Shown piece by piece: positions 46,340 through 59,500 of a stretch of 64,000 bases of DNA. Source of the DNA: Sphagnum compactum (lineage: Eukaryota > Bryophyta > Sphagnopsida > Sphagnales). Every line of letters begins with the position of its first letter. Positions within the stretch are counted from its first letter, which is position 1. The notes beneath the pieces are model-generated. The model was not told the DNA's origin and made no database searches. It saw nothing but the letters and a program-made list of their open reading frames with translations. A program made the position numbers and the translations under genes. The stretch is from NCBI GenBank assembly GCA_965153455.1, contig OZ234500.1, positions 4,836,001-4,900,000 of the forward strand, written 5' to 3'.

Positions 46340-49300
46340 TCATGTCATCTCTAACTCATTTTCTGGTACTGCTCCCTTTGTAGGGCTGTAATCTCTGGCA
46401 TGTATTGTTCCCAAGTATTGTTGGTGCAGGTTGCGGTGTAGAGCCAGCATCCAACATATACACAACAACGTCATTGCAGTGGACAATATAACCATGGGAA
46501 TCCAAAGGTTGCGGAATACTGATTTGAGTGGATCACATCGTTGATTTACAAATGTTGTGAAGGTATCATACACAAATGAGCAGTTGGCCAGGTTTTCCAT
46601 CTCTGGTAAAATGTTCAACAAGCTTTGTGCTCCTGCATTTCAAGGTAGTGTCTGCATAAATTCTTCATGTCTCCAATGTAACATATGATATACACAACCC
46701 TTTATTACCCAAGAAAAGCAAAAAGCTATCCAAATAGTTCGAAACACCCTAAACCCAAATGCCTAAAAAAAACTGCAATCAAATGTGAAAATTTCACAAA
46801 CACCCATGCACCCCAAAATCTTGGTTCAAAGAAGTTGATTTGAAACTGGATTCACGTACCATTGGAAAGTGCATATAGTGTCGCATTTGTGCCCTGAGTT
46901 ACAAATCTACCCTCAGTTAAACACTCCAAAGCTGTCATGTTCGACATGCACACATAAGGCGCTATCACCTGCAACCAGAAAACCAATTGTACTTCTACAT
47001 TATTATTACTACCAAGATTAGCAATGAAAATAAGCTTGCATATGAATGGACACACAAAGGAATTATTTATTGGCTTTATGAGCAGTAAATGGGAAAGAAT
47101 GGAAAATTACTTGCGGCATAGGGTACAGGGTTTAGGAACAGGCACAAAGATTAGTGTCAATCACACACTTTACCTGTGGAATGTCTCCAATGGGAATTGT
47201 GTCTGGTTGACAGGTTCCAGTATATGTATAATTTGGTGCCCCACCAAGAGGGTCACATACACCCCCAAGTGAACTATTTCCATTCCCATGTTCGCTGTTG
47301 TAAAGTTCAATGGAGGCAACTGTGCTATTGGCCTACAAATTGCACAACCCAAAACAAGAAAACAAAAAACTTAAATGGTATTGCTTGGTATTAGGTAAAT
47401 ATAATATGACTTTCTTATGAAAAGCACGCACAGCATGGAGCTAATTTACACAAAACCTAGCATGATCATTTCGACAGAAAAACAAGAGAAAAAAAGCAGC
47501 AGATCCATACCTCTAGAATGATGTTGCTGATGCCTTCTCGGGCATAGACAAATGCATTGCCAGCAGTTGCCAGGTCTACACAGGGCAGGATATTATCAAG
47601 AGTTGTGTTTGCAGGTGCTTGTAGATACTCATCCACAGCTAAGCATGTATCAGATACCACACTGTTCATATTGCCCACCACAGACAAAAGCAAATGAAAA
47701 AATTGTCACTCTGGATTCATTGAACATCAGTGCTTAAATCAAAGCTGCCACAGAAGAAACTTCAATTTTGACAAGAATCTTGTAGAAATTATTGATTACA
47801 AAGAAATGAAAATGATCTGTCACCGAAAGTTGAAACACTTGATTTGGTAATGAGATTGATGCGAAAAGTTCATGTGGGTTATCTCTGAGTTATTACAATT
47901 GAGTCCGGGAGAAAACAATTCACTCAAGTGTGGAACTTCTCAACAAAAAACATGATATACATACTTGTTGAATGCATAACAAACACCAAACAAAATCCAA
48001 ATCAATGCTGTTAATAGCCATCCTGCCACAATAATCCTGATGACACACATTGAGCAAAAACAAACAATAACAACCAGGTGTCAATTTCTCTGCAATGACA
48101 CACAACTCTCATTGCAATCTTCGTGTACAATATACCTTGCTCCTCAATTTGATTATACAAAAAATGGACAATTTGTTTTGCAATTAATTGCCCGGGAAAG
48201 ACCAGGTCTTCAAATGATTAGATATCTTAACCTCTTTAAAATTCTATAAACAAACTTTCTTCAAACAAACAATTCTATACATCATGAATTCTCTTTAAAA
48301 AGGAACCTAATTCAATGATCAATCTGCTTCGCAACTTACAGATAAAAGATGCGTCTCCATCCAAAGAAAGTTGCAGCTGGATATTAAACACCACCCCCCA
48401 AAAAATCCCACTTTCAGAAGCCAACAGAAACCCCAAATTATGTACAACATATTGTTACACCTCACATCCTACCACAGCTCTTTTCCCTGATTTCACTCAC
48501 AAACTGGAAGCAGTTTAATAAGGACAATGGAGCTCAGAAAGAGGCAACTATTGTAGAAGAGGAATTCAAACAAGTCTGCTGGAATTCAGAATTTGCATGA
48601 TTAGAAAATGCACATTGGCATGCATTCTAGAATGGAACTGAGATCAGGAATTCCAGTTCAGGTGCTCAGGGATTTTAAAGCCTTGAAAAGCTCCATCATC
48701 CACACATTGCAGTATATAAAAGATCACATGCTGGGATACGGACTCTCAAGATGGACTTTCTACTGTCATTTTTGGTTCACCCTAGTGCGCATTTAACCCA
48801 CCAAGTCTAGAGTACCAAAAAAAAGATACGAGAAATGTACCAAGTCCTGCAAGGACAATGAAGATTGTAACAGCTAATATGACAATCAGTGCAATTTCCC
48901 TGCCAACACACACACACACACACACACTCATGCTTTAGATTAGATTGTTCAAACACAATTCACAATCATCTCTGTGCATCAAGGATCCTAAATTCTGAAG
49001 AATTTTGCACTAGAAATTACAATTCTTGACAAAGTTTCAAAGTTTCATAAAGCACATGATCGACCAACCATGAATGCGGATTGGAGTATGTTGTTAGAAA
49101 GTTGGGTTGTGAAATCAAAATAATTAGGAATTTAAAAATTAACACACAATTTAATGAAAAAAATTCTTGTCTTTGATTGTTCAAGTTATCTTTCATCATT
49201 CAAGTTCAAATATTCAACATAATTTACAATTTTGTGAAGAATTTTGCTGTTTACTTTCCGTTCAACCTTGACAAAGTAATGACTGTTTATGTTGATTTTA

Positions 49301-51782
49301 GAGTGCTTTCACTTTGTGACAGAATTTGTGAAGATGGAGTTGTTGCAGGAACAACAGGGATCATCAGGCTTTTCAAGGTTGCATAGAGATTGCAAAGGCT
49401 CTTACACATCTTTGACCAAACGATCGAGCTTCCTCTTGGTGGAGTTTACCGTCGAGTTGACGCTCGCTGCCTGGTTGTTCAAGCTCTGGTCCGTGGAATT
49501 GAGCGAACTCAAACCTGGTACATCGTAGCTAGCGAGCAAACCATCCACTCTTGCTAGTGTTGATGTTACGTCGCCCACCACTGTTGTTGCAGAAGTCGCT
49601 GCGCCCAATATGGTGTCCTCCACCAAATGCACTTGTTTCGTCAACTGCTTGTTCCTCACAAACAATGTCACCAGACTCCCTCTGCAGAGGCACCCCACAA
49701 AATCACTCACCGCCCATTGAATTCGAGTTCACACATCACAAAGATCAAAAGAAAGATTGACACAAAATTCGAATTGATAGATCACAAAGATCGATCGACG
49801 TCTAGGTTTTTTCTCTGAGTGGATGTATGATTATGACAAAATTGCATAACATTTCTTCGAGTTCACACATCACACAAAGATCGACATAGAAAATTCAAAT
49901 TCACAAATCACAAAGATCAAAAGAAAGATCGACATAGAAAATTTAAATTCACAAATCACAAGGATCAAAGGAAAGATCGACATAGAATTCAAATTGACAA
50001 ATCACAAAGATTGATGTACGAGGTTTTTTCTTCAAGAATGGACGTACAATTTCGGCAAATTACATAACGTTTCTTGGAGTTCCAATTTCATACAATCGCA
50101 AAGTTTAACATAGAATTCCAATTCAAAAATCGCAATGATCGGAAGATCGACAACAGTAGGCTTTTTTCTGAGTGGATGTTAAACTACGACAAACTGCATT
50201 ACATTTTTCTTTGAAACCTTGAGCTCCTCTATTGAATGTGCACGTAGCTCTGAGGTTCTTGGGGTTCCAAGAGTATAAATATGTTTTACAAACGTGAACC
50301 GTGGCAATCTCATGGACCCCTGTTGTTGTTGTGATCTGAGTAACTATCTGCTTTGAAACTTTGTTTTTGGACTACGAGAAACATTCATGAATAATCCTGG
50401 ACCTTTTTGCTGTTGTGATCTGAGTATTTAGCTGCTTTGAAACTTTGTTTTTTAACTATGAGAAACATTCATGAATAAGAATGGACCTTGTTGTTGTCGT
50501 GATCTGAGTATCTATCTGCTTTGAAACTTTGTTTTTCGACTACGAGAAAAATTCGTGAATGATACTGGGTGCTTGCTTGCATGGGGAGTTAGCTAGCTCG
50601 CTAGACTCGACGTGCAGAGAACTACCATGGAAGAAATTTTATATACAGGAAGCTGGCAGATTTAACAAGAGCAGAAGGATCCAGACACATACAAGGCGAT
50701 AAGCGAGAGGAGAAGAACAAGGATGCGAGGTAGCCAGTAATAGAAACCGGAGTGGGGAATGTCGGACTTCGGTCGTCTGCAGCAACCGCAACAACACGTG
50801 CAACAATACTTGCAGCACAGGAACAAAGCCAGCAGTAAACCCACCAGCAACCATGCCACTCCTATCGCGTACCCAGCAATTCCAGTGAACGCCACCGACT
50901 GTACTTCAGCAGGTATACATACAAATGTACAGTAGAGTCAAAGGAAGCAGCAGAATCATCAAAACCTCCACGAAGCAACAACCAACAAACTTCTCATTGC
51001 ATGCATTGAAAACTCTAGTGGGAAAAACTCACAAGTGCTGATCAACAGCTTCATGCAACGATCTAGGCTTGATCATGAACGAGATAATTTATATAGACGC
51101 TGAAGGTTTGAGCTTGGTGGTGCTGAAGACATTTGAAGTACATACCGCCCAGTAATGCTTGTTGTTAATGTCAAAGCCTCCTCTGTAATGCCGGAAATGG
51201 TTCAGCGGATCGATCCTGTCGCTCCTTACAGCCAACGGGCGGTTTGATAGTAGTCCTGTGAGTAGCTCCCTTCTTCGACTTCCTTGAACAATTTTGTGAT
51301 CTCCTGTAGCAAACCAGAGCTGTCAGATGTCTAGAATTAGCTCAAGACTAATTGGCAAGAACCTGGGTATTGTCGTCGCCAGGGTACGCGGAGTGCTGCT
51401 TACCATTTTGTGTATAGCTATGCCGATGCCGCAGAGCAAAAGTGTTGGCCACGAGCTGAAGCTGCTGCACGTCGTCGTCCCAGGAGTTTTGGCCGGGGCT
51501 CATCCGTCCGTTATAATAATATAAGCTCAAGGCCTTCCTCCCACCAGCTGCTGTTGGAGCAACGCCGGCCGGCAGCAGTTCATGAACGTCGTCAACGTTA
51601 ATGCTATAAGCTGCTGCTTGAACCGAAGAAGAAGATGATGATGCTGAAGACGTCGATGACGACAATTGCAAAACGAATGCTAATGTTACAAGCCCAATTC
51701 GGCGAGCTAGCCTTGTGTATTTACAGTCGGATTCTCCTGCATGATCTGCTGCACGAGGCTGCTTTCTATATATGCGAGCCAT
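46340..51782 (-). CDS. Plant-specific multipass membrane protein, function unknown
   Basis: Related to the uncharacterised plant proteins of the Arabidopsis At2g12400/At2g25270 type. Exons in transcript order are 51404-51782, 51146-51303, 50693-50898, 49406-49681, 48841-48899, 48340-48376, 47965-48036, 47511-47661, 47174-47332, 46860-46968 and 46340-46632. They give 632 aa, in phase at all ten junctions. A hydrophobic segment at about 29-45 looks like a signal peptide or anchor. The family hallmark RIDPLNHFRHYRGGFDINNKHYW (156-178) precedes membrane segments at about 183-206, 236-248, 340-360, 373-395 and 562-587. A cytosolic-looking loop holds nine Cys in residues 207-219. The region between segments 4 and 5 (about 396-560) has conserved Cys (DTCLAVDEYL, ILPCVD) and many N-glycosylation sequons, so it is probably extracellular. 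Exon 6 is a 37-base microexon. The start context is ATAATGGC. Confidence 0.85.
48906..48928. repeat. (CA)n microsatellite
   Basis: Eleven or so CA repeats in intron 4 of the minus-strand membrane-protein gene, starting a few bases upstream of the exon 5 acceptor. On the transcript this is (TG)n immediately before the acceptor, a position where repeat length can affect splicing. Confidence 0.85.
49730..50215. repeat. Degenerate repeat cluster in the membrane-protein intron 3
   Basis: CACAAATCACAAAGATCAAA, AGAAAGATCGACATAGAAAA and GGTTTTTTCT-GAGTGGATG-type blocks recur several times at uneven spacing. Examples lie at about 49735, 49866, 49902 and 49950, and at 49806, 50020 and 50170 for the second block. 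The cluster fills half of the 1011 bp intron and is non-coding. Confidence 0.65.
50317..50568. repeat. Three-copy tandem repeat, exactly 84 bp per unit
   Basis: GTGATCTGAGTA begins at 50331, 50415 and 50499. Each unit continues with TGCTTTGAAACTTTGTTTTT, then ACTA(C/T)GAGAAA and ATTC(A/G)TGAAT. The array lies in intron 3 of the minus-strand membrane-protein gene, about 130 bases from exon 3. Confidence 0.88.
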
Positions 51783-53427
51783 TATTATTGTTGGTTAAAA
51801 TGTGCGATGATCCTCGGGAGAATTCCTAAATCCCTAACTCAAATTCGTCGTATTCGAACTCTTCAGTATAACAATCAATCTCGAAACTGCTCGAATCTTA
51901 TTCTTCCGCTGTTTCTGGAGGATTCTCTCTAAAGACCCAGATGAGCTGAAAAACAAGCTCCCGGATCGAGCTCTATTTTAGCTTTTCTTCTTCTTCTTCT
52001 TCTTCTCCTCTCTCTGTCTCTCTCTATCTATATGTATGTCTCTCTCTGTCTGTGCCTTCTAATTGAGCTTCAAAACCTTCTACAGTTCTAGTATCTCAGA
52101 GCTCCGCGAGCCCCTCTCAAAGCACTGTGCTCTTCTCGAACACAGCTACCGTATGTACACGAACAAAGCTGGCTGCGATTATCAAGCGCTACCTGGGGGG
52201 CACACGAAACTCTCAGACAGACATATTTCTGGACATGATCATAAAGACTCCTGCAACGCAAATTAATGCAGAGCAACTCTTCTCAAAAGCATAAAGTGGA
52301 CCATAATCTTAATCAATCAATCAATGATGAGCTTGCCCATCTCTGCTCTCATTGTAACTTCCAGCAAGTACATAATAAGAAGTAATAAACCCACTCGTGA
52401 GGATTCCGGAGCTATCACAACAGCAACAGCGGTACATGGCTGCAGTAGAGCTCACAAAGGTGTTTTCAATTTCATAACAAGCCCACTCAAACTATGTCCG
52501 CAAAGCTCAATGTCGAACATCAAAACGTTGATTCCTTTCAACACTGGCTTAAGTCTTACTGCAATTCAGCTAAACCTGAGTTTCACTATCCCTGAAAAAC
52601 TTGCAGACAGAATTTTTGCAGCAAGCTGGGTCACACAGAAGGAGCTGTGCTTGTATGTGATGCTTCAGTGCTGCTCCTCCGAGTACTCCTCACAAGTCTA
52701 GTAAGAATCACTCTTGTACGGAGAACTTTTATGTGCTGATCTAGTGCCAATGGCTGCAGAAACAAAAACTTGTGAGAATAATTCATAAACTCCTGGACCT
52801 GCAGCAGAATCTGTGCACAGAAAATCGACCCCACAACAGCAATGGCAGCGCATTGAATTTGGCCGGCGATGATCGCTCGCAAACTGTTTGCGCGTCTTTC
52901 TCTGCGACAGAAGCGCTGCTCTGCGGAGTGCAAGAAACGAAGGAGAAGAAGCAGAAGAAGAACTCGTCAAAGGACGCTCTAAAGAAAGAAAAGTAAGTAA
53001 AAGACACAGTAAAAGCCCCGGGTGACGGTGACGGTGGTCCCGTGGGTGTGTCACCGGATCCGTGAGCCGGGTAGAATGCGGGTCTCGTGGTTTCCGCCCT
53101 GATTGCCACAACGGGCGGATGGGTCGGTGGCTACGGTGGGTAGAAGGCAAAGCCATCCATCAGGGGGCAACCCCGGTACACCTGCCCTGTCTGCCTGCCT
53201 ACCCTGCCCGATGTTTGGGTCCTTTTGTACTTTCCCCAATTTGGCCGTTTCTTTAACCTACCCTTTGGAAGCATCATATCTTTTACAGGCCCAGTTGTAT
53301 CTTTATGTTAGTTTCTTGGAGGCTTCTTGGTCCTTTCGTTTTATTGGCTTTGCCTACCAAGGCAAGAAGGATATTGTGTTTAGATTCATTCTAGAGTATA
53401 GTAGCTTAAGGGATTTTGGCCTCTATA
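51783..53427. other. Promoter side of the membrane-protein gene and GC-rich spacer
   Basis: A (TTC)n/(TC)n pyrimidine tract at about 51982-52055 reads (GA)n on the - strand, about 200-270 bases upstream of the minus-strand start. Open frames at 52324-52701 (+) and 52698-53156 (-) are low in recognisable content; the latter opens with a Pro/Arg/His-rich stretch. A GC-rich patch at about 53010-53210 stands out but codes for nothing I can identify. Confidence 0.45.
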
Positions 53428-53567
53428 CACTAAAAGAAAAACCCCATTTTTCGACTTGTCTTAGGCAATTAAAAATGTTTTTTGTGACGATTTTTGATCA
53501 AAAATAATCGTAAAAAACATTTTTAGTCACATAAGACAAGTTGAAAAATGGGGTTTTTCTACTAATG
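53428..53567. mobile_element. CACTA-type hairpin MITE
   Basis: A 140 bp near-perfect palindrome. The left arm starts CACTAAAAGAAAAACCCC and the reverse complement of the right end starts CATTAGTAGAAAAACCCC. Both are close to the CACTA/Spm terminal pattern CACTAnnAGAAAAA. The arms match at roughly 60 of 72 positions around the centre TTTTTGATCAAAAA. The flanking triplets are ATA and CTA, so the 3 bp target duplication typical of CACTA elements is only partly preserved. The element carries no coding sequence, so it would need a transposase elsewhere. Confidence 0.8.
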
Positions 53568-56500
53568 CTACTAAATAATAATAATAGGTCTATTTTTGAA
53601 AGATGATATTTTGGCTTATGTTGAAACTTGAGATTAGTTATAATAGAGTTATAATTTGAAGGATTTTTTGGTTTCTTTTAGAGGGTTCTTTTGAAGATTA
53701 TAATTTTTGCATGCTGAAATATTTGAGTTTCCATCATTCTTCTTTTGCCTTAAGAGACCCTTTTAATGTAAATGGCAAGGCCACAGTGTGACACATCATC
53801 CCTTGTTTCTTAAATTCTTGTTTTTTTTTCTTTCACTTTCACCCACAATTTTTTCTTTTTCTTTTTCTTGTAAAATCAAAAGAGAACTCACCTTCTTTCT
53901 AAAGGGGATTTTTCCCTGGTTCCTTTTTCCCCCTCCTTTGTCTTTTGGGAGAGACAGTAGGTGAAAGACTTAAGACTAGTTAATTTACCCGTGAAGTCGC
54001 GTAATTAAATCTTTCAGGTTTCCCTTTCCTTCCCTGATGTGCTTCTTGTGACTTGTGGGGGCTTTGGAACATAAATTGTTCCTTTGCCTCGTTTGTGACT
54101 CACTTTGGGTTGTTGTGCTTCTGGCTTGTACTTGGGTCCTCTTTCTTTGTTCTTCCTTTCCCCCTTGGCTGGGTGCTTTGTTTAATGAAGCTTGCCAGGG
54201 TTTCATTGATCAAATGTTTTAAGGTTCGTTAGTCAAAATATTATTTTCTTTGAGATATACAATATTGCAATTTAGCATTGAGGAATTTCATGTGGACCTT
54301 GTGATGACAAGGCAAAGCTTTAGGCTCAGTTAACGCGATATTTTTAAGCTGCATGTTAATTAGGAAACAATTTGCTGGTTATATATTTTCTTGGTAATAT
54401 TAGACTTTTATTCTTTATTCTATTTCATTTTTGTGAAAGAGTGGTATTTGCACACCGTGGCCCCAAAGAGAGGTAATTGGCGATAATTTGAATTGCTTAT
54501 AAAATGTGTTTAGGTGCTGCAAATTCATTCTAGACCGACCAGAAAACATGGGAAATCGTGTTGTCTTAACATTCAGAAAACTTGGGATATGGTGTTGTCT
54601 AATATTTTGGAAGACTTGGGAAATTGTGTGTTGTTTAGTAGTATTTTGGAAAACCTTGGGAAGTTCTAGTCTTTGGACACAATATCAATTCCATTTTAGG
54701 GGTTAGGGTTTATTGGATTGTATCTCTCCTCTAGTTTCCATAAAATATAATTTGTGAGAAAGAGGGCAAGATACTTCTTAAAGAAGTCATCATAAATTGG
54801 CATCCTTAGAAATGCTTGGGTTGAACCCCATTAAAGAAGAAGGAAAAAAAAATCAATAGTTTTACATTAGGACCACATGCATATCCCCTTATTTCATTTT
54901 TCACCCAAATTGCTCTTTGCCATATGCACATGACAATATCTATATAGTGTGCTTTTTTCTTTCTTCAATTCAATTCCTAGGGAAATTTATCATATGAACT
55001 CTTCCCCTTACCTCCTTTCTTCATAATGTGGAAGGAAGGGAAGCCACAAAAGGTAAAGGGGAAGGAAAAACTTGTGGGAAAAACTAACATGAGAAAATGA
55101 GCAAACCCTAAGAAAATCATTTTTTTTTACTCCAGCTGAAGTTAACAAGACTATGAGCCTCTTCCTTACAGCTTCCTTTCTAAAGTAGGCCCATAGGTGG
55201 GTCCTTTCAAAAGTGGTCCTAAAAGTGGATCTTTTCAAAAGTGGGCTTTATGTATGACTTGCCGACCACTATTTTTATCTTCTAGAGTTGCACACCCCAT
55301 CCATCCATCCATCCATCCATGTTAAGGCCACAAAGACTTAAAGACTTACTTTTAATGAAGGGCCACCATAGAAAAAGCCTTAAATAGAAGGTAAGGATCC
55401 CAAGGGCTAAGATGCACCACAATTGATGGAAGAAGAATTCAAATAGGGCCTACAAAAAAAAGAAGAAGACTTAGCCCAAATTGCTTAAGGTTATGTAGGT
55501 CACAAACTGAAGGTTATTATTCATCATCCAAAATCATCATCCAAAATGTCTTTGCCTTGAGAGGGTCCCCAAGGAGCTGAACCCCCCATCACACACTTTC
55601 TACTTGGCTATAAAACACAGCTCCCAGCTGTCTCCTCTTGGGCCCGCAACCCCAAAAGCCTTGACCCTAGGGGATGGGGAAAAAGGGCCCTACCCTTTTG
55701 GGACTCACAATTTACAGCTGTGGAAGCCTTACTCGTCTTGCCACTGTTCCCACTTTGCCCACTTTGCTCACTTTGCCACCTTGCTTTAGGTGTTGTTCCA
55801 CAAACAAACAGTTAACAAATTCATAGCCCAACACTTGGCCCTTATATATGGCAAAAATATCCCAGGCACTATATTATAATAAGGAAGTAGGAATACTTAC
55901 CTAAATTAAGGATGAAAGTGGAATTATAATTAAGTATGGAAGTGCAACTATAATTTATGTGCTTGAGGATGGAAGTCTCCAATCATTATCATACATGGAA
56001 GTAGAACTAAATAATTATGCTCATTGAAATGGAAATCTAATAAATAAATAAGTACCAAAATTCTTTTTTTTTTGTAGATGGAACTTCATGGAAATGAATT
56101 GTTAAGTATGTTTTATTGTAAATTATGCATGGTATTATCATGGTTTATATATATATATATATATATGCATATAAATAGATATCCATTTTTATTGCTTAGA
56201 GTTTGATTAGGTTGTCTTATTTGCTAATTTAAATTGTCAATGACATCAAGGATGAATGGAATATGGTAGTGTTTTAAGCATCTATTTTTAACATTTATTT
56301 CCAACATAATCCTAAGGTTTCTTTTCCAAGTTTTCCCTCAAGCACAAAAGTGTGTGACAAGGCTTCTACTTGGTCATATCTATACACACACACACACACA
56401 CATATATATATACTTACACTTAGGTCTATATATCAACTTGTTTTTAGCTAGTGTGACTAAAAATATATTGGTAGCCCATAGACTAAATTTTAGGCTAAGT

Positions 56501-59500
56501 CGAACACTTTTTTCTTTTGGTCCATATTGCTCATGTGGCCAATGTACATTGTGGCAAATGGCCAAATTTTCGTGATTTACGAAAATGAAGACATGTTCAA
56601 TTAGCTTATCAACAAATAGTCAAAGCACACATGTCCAAATTGTTTTTTAGGTTATGAATTTGAATTTAGTTTTAAATTTTTTTGTTTATTTTGAAGATTT
56701 TCTACTCTAAAACTTAATTTGTGTTTTGTGCTCCACCTGGCAAATTTTGTGCCACGTACCTCCCCCCACAAACTTCCACAAAATTTCTTTTGACACTTTG
56801 TGTAATTTGACATGGAAATTTTTGTCCTAGGTCTCTTTTTGGGTTCAAAAGCCATGATGAAAATAAAATGGAGAAATTTTTAACAATCTAACCATGAATG
56901 CCAATAGAGTTTTCCTTCATGAACTCGAAATATTTTAAGCTGATCAAAGTATAAATAAGAAAAGTAAATAAAAAATTAACAAAAAATCTCATCATCAAAT
57001 TATTAAACATCAAATTTTTTTACTTGAATGGCAAAAAGAAGATTATTTTTTGCTTGCGTCTATTTATTTTCACATTTGAACTCATTGCACAATAATGTTT
57101 TTACATATTATTTGAAAAAAGCAAGTAGTTATTATGAAGTTTACTTTTTATAGTGCAAATTTTTTTATGAATATGTATTATGTGTTTTAACAAATAGAAA
57201 ATAGAATTTATATTTTTTATGGTGCCCTCCAAAATATAATGATTTTAATATCCTAACTTCATATAAGTAAATCTCATTGAGTAATTTGTCATGAAGCCTC
57301 TTTGAACATAAATTTACCATCCATTTTTAAGGATTTGTTTTGTTTACTAAAAACTTATTTGTTCTTTTTTTTTGGGAATCAATTCTTATAAATGTAATAT
57401 ATAGAAAGCTAAGAAGATTTTCTATCATATTTTCACCCATTTCAATGATATTATATTGTTTTCATATGCATGATGCAAAATAAAAATGAATCTCCTTACT
57501 TTTTTTGTGTAATTTATCATGTTTACCACATAGCTTTGCAAAACATTCAATTAAATTTTCATCAAAAAATGTTCTTCTTTAATTCAATAACATATTGAAT
57601 TTCCCTAATATCTTATAAGATTTTCTTTGTACATTACACTAGGGGGGTCAAGATTATTGTCACATTGTATTATTTTTCAAAGGTCTCATATTTGAACTTT
57701 AACCATGTCACTATTATGAAAGAGTTTCACAATTTTTTGCATATTATGATAGGTCAAAACCCAAAGAAGTCAAAAGCTAAAAAAACTACACTTTTTTATT
57801 TCATATGTTGTGATTTTAAAGAATATTTGTGCCAAAAACATATACATCATAACAATACTAAAAAATATTCAAAAAAAGATTGAAATGAATTTTAATTTTT
57901 GTAAAATTTGTAGTATCTACTAAACATTGTGATTTTATATGATTAGAATAAGTTTGTGATCCATGTGAACATTTTGATAATTATCATATCACAAATTCCT
58001 TCTTTTCAAAGTGATGACCATAAGTATGTGGTAAATTAACATTTTGACAAATAATCACTTTCAAATGGAAGATGACAAAATCTATGGGGTGAACCATTTT
58101 TTAAATTTCATTTCAAACATTTTTAGGTTGACTAATTTAAACTCAAACCTAGTGCAATTAAAAAAAAGAAACGTGTTTTATTATTTGCATGCATATACCA
58201 TAGATATATTCATTATCTCTTAAATTTAATTTTTAAATTTTTAAATTTTTTCAAATAATTTAGATGAATCAACTTTGTGAAAATCAAAATACCGAGCCCA
58301 AACACTAAAAGTGAAACCCAAAATTAAATGCAACACATTTTGCAAATGTATATTTTACACACCTGTCATAAAACTACCCAAGTTGGCTCGCCCATAGTGT
58401 GCTTTCACGCTTGGTGATTTGAAATATTAAAACATATTAAAGTGTTTTGCTTTGCAAATTTTCATGTGTTTTTATGGAAGTTTCTTTAGCAGAAGTTTTT
58501 CTCTTCAAAGTCTCAAAACCATTTCCTTCACAATTTTATGAACTTGAACATTAATCATTTTAAAATTAAGAGCATCGTGGCAAAGCAAGTGCTATTAATT
58601 TCAAATCTCAATGTGTAGGACTATATATTATCAAAACTTAAAGCTTTTTGGTGATACACTTCAACATACTTCTTACAACCCCTAATACTTATTTTGTTTA
58701 ATCAAATTTTTTAAATTTTTCAACCATGAAATTGAAATAATGTGTATAAACATAAGGGCTTCATACAATTTGTGGGTATTTTGTAATAATCATATTGCTC
58801 ATAAGCTTGCAATTGTATATGTAATTATTAATCACAACCCATATGACATTAATTGGCCCAACATTTATTATGTTTATTTATGTGACCATGGATAAAAGTA
58901 GTTGTGTTTTATGTTTCAAGCAATTTTATTGATGCAATAATTGTCGTAAAAAGGGCAAACACATCCTTGGGTGAACCACTAGGAATGTCACACCTTGACT
59001 TTATTAAACCCATTGAACTTTGAAAAATCATAGGAAACACTTAAATAAGTTTTTTCATAAATTTTTTTAATGAGTATATTTATTAAGTTCCATAGCAAGA
59101 ATGTAACGCATGGCCACCTTTCCTTAAACTTTTTGGTTAGGAACATGAATTTGAAACGTGAATTGAAAATTTTCTTGGGAATTTTTTTCTTAAGGTAATT
59201 TGAGAGTCATTTTATTTTTTATTTTATATTATGTAATTAATTGAGTAAATATAATTTAGTTATGAATTTCCAAAGTTAAAGCTATTAATTTCTAAAGGGG
59301 CCATTTTAATTAAGAAAACAAAATTTTAACAATTTTTAATTTTTTTAATTTTAAAATAAAATTCAAGTCATGAGAAAAAAATAATTTATAGTTGTGAAAA
59401 AATTTAAAGTAAAAGGCTCAAAAAATGATTTGTGCATTTTTGGTTTTTTAACCATTCTTTGGTGTGGTTCCTAATGGTCCACCTAAAGGTGTTTTTTCTC

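Noticed and set aside
51320-51362. A 43 bp intron after exon 1 of the membrane-protein gene (CAG|GTTCTT to GACAG)
   Set aside because: It keeps the frame but is shorter than plant introns normally are. The donor at 51403 (GTAAGC) with the acceptor at 51304 also keeps the frame and gives a 100 bp intron, so I used that.
52698-53156. 152-codon minus-strand frame with Pro/Arg/His-rich start
   Set aside because: Composition follows the local GC-rich patch. No motif, no good splice continuation.
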